This document shows, one piece after another, positions 32,864 to 42,239 of a stretch of DNA of 64,000 bases (positions within the stretch are counted from its first letter, which is position 1; each line of letters begins with the position of its first letter). A model generated the notes under the pieces. The model did no database searches, was not told the DNA's origin, and worked only from the letters and a program-made list of their open reading frames with translations. Made by a program: the position numbers and the translations under genes. Location of the stretch: assembly GCF_004193175.1 (NCBI RefSeq), contig NZ_SAUH01000001.1, positions 1,839,501 to 1,903,500 on the forward strand, read 5' to 3'. The DNA comes from Streptomyces sp. RFCAC02 (GTDB lineage: Bacteria; Actinomycetota; Actinomycetes; Streptomycetales; Streptomycetaceae).

Positions 32864-34152
32864 TCAACGGTGTGACCATCACCTGTGACGACATAGGTGG
32901 TGGAGGTCAGCTCCACCAGGCCCATCGGGCCGCGCGCGTGCAACTTCTGCGTGGAGATGCCGATTTCGGCGCCGAAGCCGAAGCGTCCGCCGTCCGTGAA
33001 CCGGGTCGACGCGTTGACCATGACGGCGGCGGAGTCCATCCGCGCGACGAACCGCCGCGCCGCCGCGGTGTCCCGCGTGACGATGGCCTCGGTGTGTGCC
33101 GAGGTCCACCGCCGGATGTGGGCGACGGCCGCGTCGAGGTCCGGCACGACGGCGGCGGCGATGTCGTAACTCAGGTACTCCGTCGCCCAGTCCTCGTCCG
33201 TCGCCGGGACGACGACAGTGCCCGCGGACGCGCCGGCCTTCTGCCACACCTCGTCGCCGTGCACGGTGACCCCGGCCGCCGTGAGGGCGGCGAGGGCGCG
33301 CGGCAGGAAGCGGTCGGCGATGCCGGCGTGCACGAGGACCGTCTCGGCGGAGTTGCAGACGCTGGGGCGCTGGGCCTTGGAGTTCACCAGGATGTCGACG
33401 GCCATGTCGAGGTCGGCCGACTCGTCCACGTACACGTGGCAGTTGCCGGTGCCGGTCTCGATCACCGGCACCGTGGAGCCGGTCACGACGGCCTGGATCA
33501 GCGAGGCGCCGCCGCGCGGGATGAGGACGTCGACCAGACCGCGGGCCGTCATCAGCTCGCGCACCGAGTCGCGGCTCTCGCCGGGAACGAGCTGCACGGC
33601 GTCGGCGGGCAGCCCCGCGCTCACGACCGCGTCCCGCAGGACGGCGACCAGCGCGGTGTTGGAGGCGTACGCGGACGACGAGCCGCGCAGCAGCGCCGCG
33701 TTGCCCGACTTGAGGCACAGGGCGGCGGCGTCCACCGTGACGTTGGGCCGGCCCTCGTAGACGATGCCGACGACCCCGAGCGGTACGCGGACCTGCCGCA
33801 GCTCCAGGCCGTTCGGCAGGGTGGAGCCGCGGACGACCTCGCCGACCGGGTCGGGCAGGGTGATGATGTGCCGCACGTCGGCGGCGATGGACGCGATGCG
33901 CTCCGGGGTCAGGGTGAGGCGGTCGATCATCGAGGCGGCCGTGCCGGCGGCGCGGGCGCGGTCGATGTCCTCGGCGTTGGCGGCGACGATCTCGGCGGCC
34001 CTGGCCTCCAGGGCGTCCGCCACGGCGGCCAGCGCGGCGTCCCGCGCGGTGCGCGGCAGCGGCGCGAGGCCGGCGGCGGCCTCCTTGGCACGTGCGGCGG
34101 CGGCGAGGACGGGGGACGACCCGGTGGTCCCGGTGGCAGAGGGTGCGCTCAT
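32860..34152 (-). CDS. proA: Glutamate-5-semialdehyde dehydrogenase
   Basis: 430 residues. ProA features throughout: [63 protein letters not shown] and the catalytic Cys in [15 protein letters not shown], ending [20 protein letters not shown]. It reduces glutamyl-5-phosphate with NADPH in proline synthesis. proB lies upstream on the same strand, separated by one small gene. Confidence 0.97.
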   Translation of the reverse strand: MSAPSATGTTGSSPVLAAAARAKEAAAGLAPLPRTARDAALAAVADALEARAAEIVAANAEDIDRARAAGTAASMIDRLTLTPERIASIAADVRHIITLPDPVGEVVRGSTLPNGLELRQVRVPLGVVGIVYEGRPNVTVDAAALCLKSGNAALLRGSSSAYASNTALVAVLRDAVVSAGLPADAVQLVPGESRDSVRELMTARGLVDVLIPRGGASLIQAVVTGSTVPVIETGTGNCHVYVDESADLDMAVDILVNSKAQRPSVCNSAETVLVHAGIADRFLPRALAALTAAGVTVHGDEVWQKAGASAGTVVVPATDEDWATEYLSYDIAAAVVPDLDAAVAHIRRWTSAHTEAIVTRDTAAARRFVARMDSAAVMVNASTRFTDGGRFGFGAEIGISTQKLHARGPMGLVELTSTTYVVTGDGHTVE

Positions 34153-34198
34153 ACCTTCAGCTTAGGACTTCCCCGGAGAAGCCCGGGCCGGTTTCCCC

Positions 34199-34663
34199 TC
34201 AGAACGGGCGGACGCCCGCCCGCGCGACGGGCGGCGGGCCGTTCCCCTCCGCGACGCGGCGCCGGTACGTCTCCAGGCCGACGACTTCGAGGCCGACGAT
34301 CTCCCACGGCGGCAGGCCCGCCGACCGCCGGTGCTCGCCCCACAGCCGCAGCGCGATCGCCGCCGCGTCGTGCAGGTCGCGGGCCTCCTCCCAGTAGCCG
34401 ATCTCGGCGTGGTCGGGGGCGTAGCGGCCGGCCAGGAGGAACGGGTGGTCGTCCGCGAGGCGTTCCAGCGCGCGCCGCACCTCGTGCGGGGGCCGGGCCG
34501 CCCCGGCGACACTGAGCGTGATGTGCCACAGCCGGGACGTCTGTGGCGGCCGCCGGGTGTCCCGCGGCGCCGCGTCGTCCCTGCGGTCTTCTCCGACGCC
34601 GGCCAGTCGTCTCACCGGCGGCCTCCAATCCTGTGCTGGGTCGGGCACGGGTCCGCCGCCCAC
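34199..34663 (-). CDS. Conserved hypothetical protein between proB and proA
   Basis: Up to 154 residues; the true start is unclear because the first 40 residues are low-complexity and several GTGs lie in frame. The conserved-looking part runs from SRLWHITLSVAGAARPPHEV to PPWEIVGLEVVGLETYRRRV, with alternating strands and helices (RYAPDHAEIGYWEEARDLHD). I do not recognise a family with known activity. Confidence 0.7.
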   Translation of the reverse strand: MGGGPVPDPAQDWRPPVRRLAGVGEDRRDDAAPRDTRRPPQTSRLWHITLSVAGAARPPHEVRRALERLADDHPFLLAGRYAPDHAEIGYWEEARDLHDAAAIALRLWGEHRRSAGLPPWEIVGLEVVGLETYRRRVAEGNGPPPVARAGVRPF

Positions 34664-34801
34664 CGCGGCGCGGCACGGCGCTCCGCGGCGGCCGGGCCAC
34701 CGACGAGTTGACCAGTTCGCGGGCGCGTGCGTGGCCCGTTTCGCGGAACGCCCCGCCCGCGGGCGCCGGCCTTCACCCGATCCGCCGCCGTGCTCCGCGC
34801 T

Positions 34802-35923
34802 TCATGCCCGCAGCAGCACGAGGTCGTCACGGTGGACGACCTCCCGTTCGTAGGCGGGGCCGAGCTCGGCGGCCAGGTCGTGCGTGGAGCGGCCGATGAG
34901 GCGGGGGATCTCGCGGGCGTCGAAGTTGACGAGGCCGCGGGCGACGGCGCGGCCGGTCTCGTCGCGCAGTTCGATCGGCTCGCCCGCCGAGAAGTCGCCC
35001 TCGACGCCGGTGATGCCGGCCGGCAGGAGGGAGCCGTGGCGTTCGGTGATGGCCCGGACGGCGCCGGCGTCGAGGACGACCGCGCCGCGCGGCGCCGACG
35101 CGTGCGCGAGCCACAGGAGCCGGCCGGCGGTGCGGCGGCCGGTGGGGTGGAAGTACGTGCCGGTGGGCGCGCCGGACAGCGCCTCGCCGACGTGCCCGGC
35201 CGAGGTGAGGACGACGGGGATGCCGGCGCCGGTCGCGATGGCCGCGGCCTCGACCTTGGTGACCATGCCGCCGGTGCCGACGCCGGAGCGGCCGGCCCGC
35301 CCGATCTCGATGCCCGCGAGGTCGCCGGGTCCTGTCACGTCGGTGACGCGCCGCGCGCCGGGGCGGGACGGGTCGCCGTCGTAGAGGCCGTCCACGTCGG
35401 TCAGCAGGACGAGCAGGTCGGCGCGGACGAGGTGGGCGACGAGGGCGGCGAGGCGGTCGTTGTCGCCGAAGCGGATCTCGTCGGTGGCGACGGTGTCGTT
35501 CTCGTTGACGATCGGCACCACGCCCATGGTGAAGAGCTGGTCGAGTGTGCGGTAGGCGTTGCGGTAGTGGCTGCGGCGGCTCGTGTCGTAGGTGGTGAGC
35601 AGGACCTGCCCGACACGCCGTCCGTAGCGGGCGAAGGACGAGGTGTACCGGGCGAGCAGGAGACCCTGTCCGACGGAGGCGGCGGCCTGCTGCCGGGCCA
35701 GGTCGGCGGGGCGCCTGCCGAGCCCGAGGGGCGCAAGTCCCGCGGCGATCGCACCGGAGCTAACCAGTACGATCTGCCTCCCGTCCTGTTTCACCAGCAC
35801 ATCGACGAGTGCGTCCACCCGGTCGGCGTCCAGCCCCCCGGCCGCGGTGGTCAGCGAGGATGAGCCGATCTTGACGACGATCCTGCGGGCGCCGGAGACG
35901 TCCTGGCGTGGTGCCGCTGCCAC
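34802..35923 (-). CDS. proB: Glutamate 5-kinase
   Basis: 373 residues from GTG 35923. Amino-acid kinase motifs: RIVVKIGSSSLT, IVLVSSGAIAAGL, VVPIVNENDTVATDEIRFGD, LLTDVDGLYDGDPSRPGAR and GTGGMVTKVEAA. The last ~90 residues form the PUA domain (GAVVLDAGAVRAI, DFDAREIPRLIGRST-like). It phosphorylates glutamate in the first step of proline synthesis and is normally inhibited by proline. Confidence 0.97.
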   Translation of the reverse strand: MAAAPRQDVSGARRIVVKIGSSSLTTAAGGLDADRVDALVDVLVKQDGRQIVLVSSGAIAAGLAPLGLGRRPADLARQQAAASVGQGLLLARYTSSFARYGRRVGQVLLTTYDTSRRSHYRNAYRTLDQLFTMGVVPIVNENDTVATDEIRFGDNDRLAALVAHLVRADLLVLLTDVDGLYDGDPSRPGARRVTDVTGPGDLAGIEIGRAGRSGVGTGGMVTKVEAAAIATGAGIPVVLTSAGHVGEALSGAPTGTYFHPTGRRTAGRLLWLAHASAPRGAVVLDAGAVRAITERHGSLLPAGITGVEGDFSAGEPIELRDETGRAVARGLVNFDAREIPRLIGRSTHDLAAELGPAYEREVVHRDDLVLLRA

Positions 35924-36312
35924 TGCTGCTGCTCCCTGTTCGCTGTGCCGCCGGTCGGGCGGCGGCGCGGGCGGTGTGCGGGCGGCCGGTGGCGGTGCGG
36001 TGGTGCACGCGCCGTCGGCCGTCGGAGCGTCCGCGCGGTCGTTCGGTCCCGGTCGCCGTCACTGCCGTACCGGGGTCTCCCCCGTAATCTATGCCACCGC
36101 CCGGACGGCCCGCCCGCTCATATAACCGGCCGCTCCGTTCCCGGTCCGCGGCGCGCACTCCGGCGCGACCGCCCCGCGCGACGGTTCGGCCTTCACTCGT
36201 ACGGCTGAAATCGCGCCGTCGTCCCCGCAGGTGACCGCGTCCCTGCCGGACCACAGCCCCGCGCCCCGGGCCGTTTCCCCCACGCACACCCTCTCCCAAC
36301 CGGAGCCTCACC
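35924..36312. other. Intergenic region between divergent genes
   Basis: 389 bases without a convincing ORF. It must hold the promoters for proB (leftward) and the TagF-like gene (rightward). An AT-rich patch CTCATATAACCGG near 36117 is the most promoter-like spot. No hairpin or repeat stands out. Confidence 0.5.
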
Positions 36313-38424
36313 TTGCCCGCTGTACCGTCGATCCGTCGCGGCACCGTGCTGGCCCTGGGCACGCTGCTGGGCCTGTACACCGCCCTGCTCGTCGGGGCGC
36401 AGCTGCCCAGCGCGCCGCTGCTGTGCGCCGCGGGTGCCGCCTGCCACGCGTTCGATCTGGGCTGCCGCCTGTGGCGGCCCGGCCTGCTGTCCGTCCTGAA
36501 CCGGCTGCACTGCGACGAGACCGTCCGGCAGCTCCTGCGGGACCTGCTGATCGTGATGGGTCTCACCCACCTGTCCGCCGTGGACACCCTCGCCCGCCTG
36601 CTCCTGGTCGGCGGCCTGCTGTCGTGCTACGGCGCGCACCTCGTCTGCCGGGGCCTGGGCGTCGTCGTGCGGCGCGCCCGTACGCTGCCCGTGATCACGC
36701 GCAACGTCGACACGAGCGCCCTCCGCCTCTCCCCCGCGCCGCCGCGCCTGCTGTCCTACCCGGGGCGGCGGATGCTGCTGTTCTCGGTGCCGGCGACCGC
36801 CGGGATGCTGGCGACGGTGGCCGCGGAGAGCGTCGTGTGGGGGCTGTGCGGTGTCGGCGCCTCGCTGCTGCTGTTCGCGGGCGGCACCCTGCGGCTCGCG
36901 ACGTGGCTGCTGCCGGGGAAGCGACCGCCGGGCGAGGAGCGGGTCCTGCGCTGGTTCCGCGACTGGCTGGCGGCGTACCGCCCGGAGGTCGGCCTGTACT
37001 TCTCCGGCGGCACCGGCACGGCGTACCAGGCGAACATGTGGCTGAGCACGCTCGCCGCCCTGCCGCGCCCCCTCGTCGTGCTGCGGGAGCGGCCCATGGT
37101 CCAGCAGCTCGCCGACACGGACGTGCCGATCGTGTGCGTGCCGCGCGTCGCCCACCTGATGGAGCTGGAGCACTCGTCGCTGAAGATGCTCCTGCACCCG
37201 GCGAACGCCCCGAAGACCTCGCAGATCCTGCGGGTCCCGACGATCAAGCACGCGTTCACCAATCACGGCGAGAGCGACAAGCTGTCGAGCTGCAACCCGT
37301 ACGCCAAGGTCTACGACGAGGTGTGGGTCGCCGGTCCGGCGGCGCGCCTGCGGTACGCGAAGGCCGACGTGGGCGTGGACGACCGGGACGTCGTGGAGGT
37401 GGGCCGCCCGCAGCTCGCGCCGATCACCCGGTACGCGGGTCCGCCGCCCGCCGGGGGGCCCGTCACGGTGCTGTACGCCCCCACCTGGGAGGGCTGGACG
37501 AACGACCCGGGCAACACGTCCGTCATCCTGGCCGGCGAGAACATCGTGCGCGCCCTGCTCGCCGACCCGCGGGTCCGGCTGCTGTACCGGCCGCACCCGA
37601 TGACGGGGTCGGTCAACCCCCTCGCCGGCGCGGCGGACGCCCGTATCCGCGCACTGGTGGCGGAGGCGAACCGGGCGGCGGGGCTGCACCCCGACCCCGA
37701 CCCGGCCGCGGCGGAGGAGCTGGCCCGCAGGGAAGCCGTCCTCGACGCCCTGACGGCGCGCGGCGGGCGTCCTGGCGCGGACGAGATGGAGCGCATGGCC
37801 GCCCAGGGCGAGCCGGAGCCGGGCCGGGCCGCCGCGGTCGCGGCGGCGACCGAGGCGTGGCGTGCGGCGTTCTGGGCCTCGCGGGGGGCGGCCGAGCACC
37901 TGGTCCTCACCGGGGCGCGGCCCGACCTGTACTCCTGCTTCAACCAGGCGGACCTGCTGGTGTCGGACGTGTCGAGCGTCGTCGCCGACCACCTCGCGTC
38001 GGGCAAGCCGTACGCCGTGGTGAACACGAGCGGGATGCCGGAGGAGCGGTTCCGCGAGGCGAACGCCACGGTGCGGGGCGCGACCGTCCTCACGCCGGAC
38101 GCCGCCGGGATCCCCGCGCTGATCGACAGGGTGGTCGACCCGTCGCTCGACCCGCTCGCCGGGGAGCGGGCCGAGCTGACCGAGTACCTCCTCGGGCCGT
38201 CCGACCCGCCGTCCCTGGAGCGGTTCCGGAGCGCGGTGGCGGCCCTGTGCGCCGCCGCCGGGAAGCGCAGGGCGCGCCAGGCGGCGGTGGGCGCGACGCC
38301 GGGCGTCGCCGAGCTGGCCGAGACGGCGGAGCGCGAGGCGGGTGTGCCGGACGGGGCGGCGGCCGACCAGGACGCCGAGCTGCCGATAGCGCGCCGGGAC
38401 GCGCGCCAGGACGCGTCGCGCTGA
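36313..38424 (+). CDS. Membrane CDP-alditol phosphotransferase-like protein
   Basis: 703 residues from TTG 36313 (GGAG seven bases upstream). About six membrane helices fill the first ~210 residues. The rest resembles the TagB/TagF glycerophosphotransferase fold: YRPEVGLYFSGG, TIKHAFTNHGESDK, LYAPTWEGWTNDPGNTS, RPHPMTG and LLVSDVSSVVADHLASGKP (active-site region binding the CDP moiety). It is a clear paralogue of the protein at 45052-47109. Likely role: polymerising or linking polyol-phosphate in wall teichoic-acid-type polymers at the membrane. The C-terminal 60 residues are variable and charged. Confidence 0.85.
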   Translation: MPAVPSIRRGTVLALGTLLGLYTALLVGAQLPSAPLLCAAGAACHAFDLGCRLWRPGLLSVLNRLHCDETVRQLLRDLLIVMGLTHLSAVDTLARLLLVGGLLSCYGAHLVCRGLGVVVRRARTLPVITRNVDTSALRLSPAPPRLLSYPGRRMLLFSVPATAGMLATVAAESVVWGLCGVGASLLLFAGGTLRLATWLLPGKRPPGEERVLRWFRDWLAAYRPEVGLYFSGGTGTAYQANMWLSTLAALPRPLVVLRERPMVQQLADTDVPIVCVPRVAHLMELEHSSLKMLLHPANAPKTSQILRVPTIKHAFTNHGESDKLSSCNPYAKVYDEVWVAGPAARLRYAKADVGVDDRDVVEVGRPQLAPITRYAGPPPAGGPVTVLYAPTWEGWTNDPGNTSVILAGENIVRALLADPRVRLLYRPHPMTGSVNPLAGAADARIRALVAEANRAAGLHPDPDPAAAEELARREAVLDALTARGGRPGADEMERMAAQGEPEPGRAAAVAAATEAWRAAFWASRGAAEHLVLTGARPDLYSCFNQADLLVSDVSSVVADHLASGKPYAVVNTSGMPEERFREANATVRGATVLTPDAAGIPALIDRVVDPSLDPLAGERAELTEYLLGPSDPPSLERFRSAVAALCAAAGKRRARQAAVGATPGVAELAETAEREAGVPDGAAADQDAELPIARRDARQDASR

Positions 38425-38493
38425 CGGCCGTGCCGCCGCCCCGGCCGGGAAAACGGGGCGCGGCGCGGCGGGCCGCGGCGCTACCGTCGGACC

Positions 38494-38550
38494 ATGCAGC
38501 GCGCCATCGCCGTCGGCACGACGACGCCGGACCCCGTCCCGGCGCGCTGA
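38494..38550 (+). CDS. thrS leader peptide with three Thr codons
   Basis: An 18-residue ORF, MQRAIAVGTTTPDPVPAR, has three consecutive ACG threonine codons at 38518-38526. TACCGT, a typical -10 hexamer, ends about six bases before the ATG, implying a leaderless transcript, as is usual for actinomycete attenuator peptides. A strong terminator hairpin follows 14 bases after its stop, then a threonyl-tRNA synthetase gene. The arrangement fits ribosome-mediated attenuation by charged tRNA-Thr. Confidence 0.7.
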   Translation: MQRAIAVGTTTPDPVPAR

Positions 38551-38564
38551 CCGACGAACCAAGT

Positions 38565-38598
38565 GCGGAGCCCCGGGGCGAGTGCCCCGGGGCTCCGC
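38565..38598 (+). terminator. Attenuator terminator ahead of ThrRS-like gene
   Basis: A perfect 15-base GC stem (38565-38579 against 38584-38598) with loop GAGT lies between the leader peptide and the synthetase gene (start 38648). There is no strong T-run, which is usual in actinomycetes. It may also end the upstream TagF-like transcript. Confidence 0.75.
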
Positions 38599-38647
38599 CG
38601 CGTGGTCACCCGTCCCCGCTCCGGCGCGAGCGGTGAGGAGACCGCCC

Positions 38648-39883
38648 ATGACCGTCCACGACCACCGCAGGCTGGGCCGCGAGCTCGACCTGTTCGACAC
38701 CGACCCGCTGATCGGCGCGGGGCTGCCGTTCTGGCTGCCCGCGGGCGCCGCCGTACGGCAGTCCCTGGAGGACTGGATCCGCGGGCAGGAGCGCAGCGCC
38801 GGCTACCGGCAGGTGCACTCGCCGGTCCTCGGCAAGCGGGAGCTGTACGAGCGCTCGGGGCACTGGGCGCACTACCGCGACGACATGTTCCCGCCGATGG
38901 ACGTCGGCGGCGAGCAGCTCGTGCTGCGTCCGAGCCTGTGCCCGCACCACGCCGTCGTCTACCGGTCCCGCCCGCACAGCCACCGCGAGCTGCCGCTGCG
39001 CCTCGCGGAGCTGGGCGGGATGTACCGGGCCGAGTTGTCGGGCGTGCTCGGCGGGCTGACCCGGGTGCGCGGCATCCAGCTGAACGACGCGCACGTCTTC
39101 TGCGCCCCTGAGCAGGTCCCCGGCGAGGTGGCGCGGGTGCTGGCGATGATCCGGCGCGCGTACGCGGCCCTGGGGATCGAGGGCGCGCGGCTGCGGCTGT
39201 CGCTGCCCGGGGACGGCGGGAAGTACGTGCCGGACCCGGCGCTGTGGGAGCGCGCCACCGCCCTGCTGGCCGGGGTCCTGGCGGAGAGCGGGCTGCCGTA
39301 CGAGGAGGTGGACGGCGAGGCCGCGTTCTACGGACCGAAGATCGACGTGCAGCTGACCGACGGCGCGGGGCGGGAGTTCACCCTCTCCACCGTGCAGGTC
39401 GACTTCCACCAGCCGGAACGGTTCGGTCTCGCGTACACCGGCCACGACGGCCGCCGGCACCGCCCGGTGATGATCCACCACGCCGTGCTGGGGAGCCTGG
39501 AGCGGATGGTGGCGCACCTGGTCGAGCTGCACGGCGGGGCGTTCCCGGCGTGGTGCGCGCCGGTGCAGGTGGCGGTGCTGCCGGTCGGCGCGGACGGCCT
39601 CGCGGCGGCCGAGGCGTTCGCCGGGCGCTGCGCGGACGCGGGGCTGCGGGCCGAGCTCGGCGACCCGGACCGGGGGAGCCTCGGGGCGCGGATCCACGCG
39701 GCGCGGCGGGTGCCGTACGTGGCGGTGATCGGCGCGCGGGAGGCCGCGGAGGGTCTGGTGGCGCTGCGCCTGCGCGACGGCCGCCGCCTCGCGCCGCTGC
39801 CGGACGGGGAGGCACTGCGCGGGATCACCGCCATGGTGGGGGACCACGCGACCGCCCTGTGGCCCGCCGGGAACCGCCCCTGA
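38648..39883 (+). CDS. Threonyl-tRNA synthetase-like protein without editing domains
   Basis: 411 residues from ATG 38648. It starts directly at the class II catalytic core (GAGLPFWLPAGAAVRQSLED); the TGS and editing domains (about 240 residues in normal ThrRS) are absent. Zinc ligands remain: Cys98 in LRPSLCPHH, His149 in LNDAHVF and His278 in IHHAVLGSLER. AFYGPKIDVQL and motif 3 GSLER are intact. A C-terminal anticodon-binding domain (VQVAVLPVGAD...) is present. Two substitutions in usual ThrRS signatures are visible (CPGH to CPHH, IHRA to IHHA). It could be a second, inducible ThrRS, a resistance copy for a ThrRS inhibitor, or an aminoacyl transferase with another role. Confidence 0.88.
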   Translation: MTVHDHRRLGRELDLFDTDPLIGAGLPFWLPAGAAVRQSLEDWIRGQERSAGYRQVHSPVLGKRELYERSGHWAHYRDDMFPPMDVGGEQLVLRPSLCPHHAVVYRSRPHSHRELPLRLAELGGMYRAELSGVLGGLTRVRGIQLNDAHVFCAPEQVPGEVARVLAMIRRAYAALGIEGARLRLSLPGDGGKYVPDPALWERATALLAGVLAESGLPYEEVDGEAAFYGPKIDVQLTDGAGREFTLSTVQVDFHQPERFGLAYTGHDGRRHRPVMIHHAVLGSLERMVAHLVELHGGAFPAWCAPVQVAVLPVGADGLAAAEAFAGRCADAGLRAELGDPDRGSLGARIHAARRVPYVAVIGAREAAEGLVALRLRDGRRLAPLPDGEALRGITAMVGDHATALWPAGNRP

Positions 39884-39893
39884 CGACGGGGCC

Positions 39894-39936
39894 GGCCGCT
39901 CCCGCCGCGCCCCTGCGACGGGCGACGGGAGCGGCC
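39894..39936 (+). terminator. Hairpin after ThrRS-like gene; rest of gap empty
   Basis: GGCCGCTCCC (39894-39903) pairs with GGGAGCGGCC (39927-39936), ten bases after the ThrRS stop. The remainder of the 415-base gap to 40298 has no convincing gene; GGCACGTGACGG occurs twice in nearly the same form (about 40032 and 40175), perhaps by chance in this composition. Confidence 0.55.
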
Positions 39937-40298
39937 CCGGACCGCACCGGGCGTACGTACACCGTGGTGCGCCGCCGCCCCGCGCACGCGGGCGGCCGGC
40001 TCCTCCCGTGCCGCCGCCGACACGGCTCCCCGGCACGTGACGGGCACCCCGCGAGCACCCGCGTGCGGGGCGGGCACGCGGTGACCGACCGGGCGGACCG
40101 TGCCCGTCGGCGGTCGACGGCATCGGTCCCCGCCTGCGGCTGTGCCACCGCCGACACACCCCGGACGCGGCTCGGGCACGTGACGGCGTGCAGCCCGCCG
40201 AACCGGAGAGGCACGGCCGACGACCGGCCGGGAGCGGCCCCGGGGTGCGCCGGATGGTGCACCGGGACGTCCGTACGAGCCGCGGGCTGCGCAGCGGG

Positions 40299-40964
40299 TC
40301 AGGCGGGGATGCGGGCGGTCAGCCAGTCGCCGATCTCCGTGGCCGCCGCCGCGAGTGCCCCGGTCGCGTCCACGGGCGCGCTCCTCGGTACGGCGAAGCC
40401 GTGGTCGCCCCCCGGCACCTCGACGAGGTCCGTGCCGTCCGGGAACTCCGCCGGCCGCCCGAACGGGTCCCTGCTGCCCTGGACCACGAGGGTCGGGACG
40501 CCCGCGTCCGTGAGTTCCGCCGCCCGCGACCGCTCCGGCCGGCCCGGCGGATGCAGCGGGAACGCCAGCGCCACCACGGCGTGCGCGCCCACCTCGCGCG
40601 CCGTCCGGCACGCCACACGCGCCCCGGCGCTGCGGCCCCCGGCGACCACCGGGACCCCCGCACCCGCCCACCGCGCGAGCGCCGGCCACAGGGCCGTCCA
40701 CGCCGTATCCAGCGTCCGCGGGGCGGGCGCGAGCCGCCGGCCCGCCACCCGCCACGGCTGCTCGACCAGCGCCACAGTGACACCCCGCGCGGGCAGCGCG
40801 CCCGCCAGCGCCACGAGATCGCGCGCCTCGATCCCGCCACCCGCCCCGTGTCCGAGGGCCAGCACCGCCCTGGGCCGGTCCGCCGTGTGCCAGGTGATCC
40901 GCGCGTCACCCACCGGCGTCGCCACCGTCCGCCGTTCCGCCGCCGTCCGCGTCTCGCTCGCCAT
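40299..40964 (-). CDS. Alpha/beta hydrolase, dienelactone-hydrolase-like
   Basis: 221 residues. Features of the KANL3/Tex30-like alpha/beta hydrolase group: LALGHGAGGGIEARDL, nucleophile elbow VVAGGRSAGARVACRTA (Ser), acid region VVQGSRDPFGRP and the catalytic His in VPGGDHGF. Cytoplasmic, no signal peptide. Substrate unknown. Stands alone on the minus strand between the ThrRS-like and acyltransferase genes. Confidence 0.85.
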   Translation of the reverse strand: MASETRTAAERRTVATPVGDARITWHTADRPRAVLALGHGAGGGIEARDLVALAGALPARGVTVALVEQPWRVAGRRLAPAPRTLDTAWTALWPALARWAGAGVPVVAGGRSAGARVACRTAREVGAHAVVALAFPLHPPGRPERSRAAELTDAGVPTLVVQGSRDPFGRPAEFPDGTDLVEVPGGDHGFAVPRSAPVDATGALAAAATEIGDWLTARIPA

Positions 40965-41051
40965 GGCTCCCAGTCTCCCCCGGCGGCTCCGTCGCCCTTT
41001 TCACGCCGGTCGGACGGTCCACCGAACGGCGGATGGCGCTAAGGTGCCCGC

Positions 41052-42182
41052 GTGATGAACGACTCCCGGCAGACGACGGGGGCAGTCGCCGTCCCCAGGC
41101 AGTCCGCCGACTCCCCCACACCCCGCACATCCGCCCCGGGCGCGCGCGACGCGTTCTTCGACAACGCGAAATTCGTCGCCATCGTCCTGGTCGCGGCCGG
41201 CCACGCCTGGGAACCGCTGCGCGGCGACTCGCGCGGCCTGACCGCGCTCTACATGCTCGTGTACGCGTTCCACATGCCGGCGTTCATCATCATCGCCGGC
41301 TACTTCTCCCGCAGTTTCGACGGCAGCCCGCGCCGCGTGGCCCGCCTCGTCACGGGCGTGCTGCTGCCCTACGTGGTCTTCCAGGTCGCCTACACGTACT
41401 GGGACCGCTGGCTGGACGGCAGCGACCGGCGGGACCTGCCGATGTTCGACCCCAAGTGGCTGATGTGGTTCCTGCTGGCGCTGTTCATATGGCGGCTCAC
41501 CGTGCCCGTGTGGCAGGCGCTGCGCTGGCCGCTGCCGGTGGCCCTCGTGCTCGCCGCCGCCGCGTGCGCCACGCCGTCGCTCGGCGGCGACCTCCAGATC
41601 CAGCGGGTGATCCAGTTCCTCCCGTTCTTCGTGCTCGGGCTGCGCCTGAGGAAGGAGCACTTCGCCCTGGTGCGGCACCGCGCCATGCGGATCGCCGCCG
41701 TGCCGGTGCTGGTCGTCGCCCTGGCCGTCGCCTACTGGGCGGTGCCGCGCGTGAGCTACCAGTGGCTCTACCACCGCGAGTCCGCCGAGGACCTCGGCGA
41801 GTCGTGGCAGTTCGGCGTCGGGATGACGCTGCTGGTCTTCGTGTGCTCGCTCGTCGTGACGGCCTGCTTCCTGGCGCTGGTCCCCGGCCGCCGCACCTGG
41901 TTCTCCGCCCTCGGCGCCGGCACGCTGTACGGCTACCTGCTGCACGGCTTCATCGTGCTCGGCTCCCGAGCGGCCGGCTGGTACGAGCCCGAGGTCATGC
42001 GTGACGTGCACACCGCCGTGCCCATCCTCACCGTGGCGTCCGCGCTCTGCATCACCCTGCTGTGCACGCCCCCCGTGCAGCGCGTCTTCCGGCCCGTGAT
42101 GGAGCCCACCATGCCCTGGTTCTTCCGCCGCCCGCCCGCCGTCGGCACCGGGACGCACCCGCCGCAGGGCCGGCAGGCCTGA
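41052..42182 (+). CDS. Membrane acyltransferase (acyltransferase-3 family)
   Basis: 376 residues from GTG 41052 (ATG 41055 is next). About ten membrane helices. Family marks: FDNAKFVAIVLVAAGHAWE (catalytic His), FHMPAFIIIAGYFSRSFDG, WLMWFLLALFIWRL and LYGYLLHGFIVLGS. TAAGGT sits just upstream, so the mRNA may be leaderless. Members move acetyl or other acyl groups across the membrane onto polysaccharides. Its place among wall-polymer genes suggests O-acylation of that polymer. Confidence 0.88.
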   Translation: MMNDSRQTTGAVAVPRQSADSPTPRTSAPGARDAFFDNAKFVAIVLVAAGHAWEPLRGDSRGLTALYMLVYAFHMPAFIIIAGYFSRSFDGSPRRVARLVTGVLLPYVVFQVAYTYWDRWLDGSDRRDLPMFDPKWLMWFLLALFIWRLTVPVWQALRWPLPVALVLAAAACATPSLGGDLQIQRVIQFLPFFVLGLRLRKEHFALVRHRAMRIAAVPVLVVALAVAYWAVPRVSYQWLYHRESAEDLGESWQFGVGMTLLVFVCSLVVTACFLALVPGRRTWFSALGAGTLYGYLLHGFIVLGSRAAGWYEPEVMRDVHTAVPILTVASALCITLLCTPPVQRVFRPVMEPTMPWFFRRPPAVGTGTHPPQGRQA

Positions 42183-42187
42183 ACACG

Positions 42188-42227
42188 CCGGACGGCCGGG
42201 ACCCCGTCGGGGGTCCCGGCCGTCCGG
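42188..42227. terminator. Bidirectional terminator, 18-bp stem
   Basis: A perfect 18-base inverted repeat (42188-42205 against 42210-42227) with loop GTCG lies between two convergent genes, five bases after one stop and 13 before the other. Confidence 0.92.
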
Positions 42228-42239
42228 TGCGTGCGGGCG

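Noticed and set aside
40021..40190. Two GGCACGTGACGG-like copies as a regulator site
   Set aside because: Short, GC-rich and far apart (about 140 bases) with different flanks; chance is likely in this composition.
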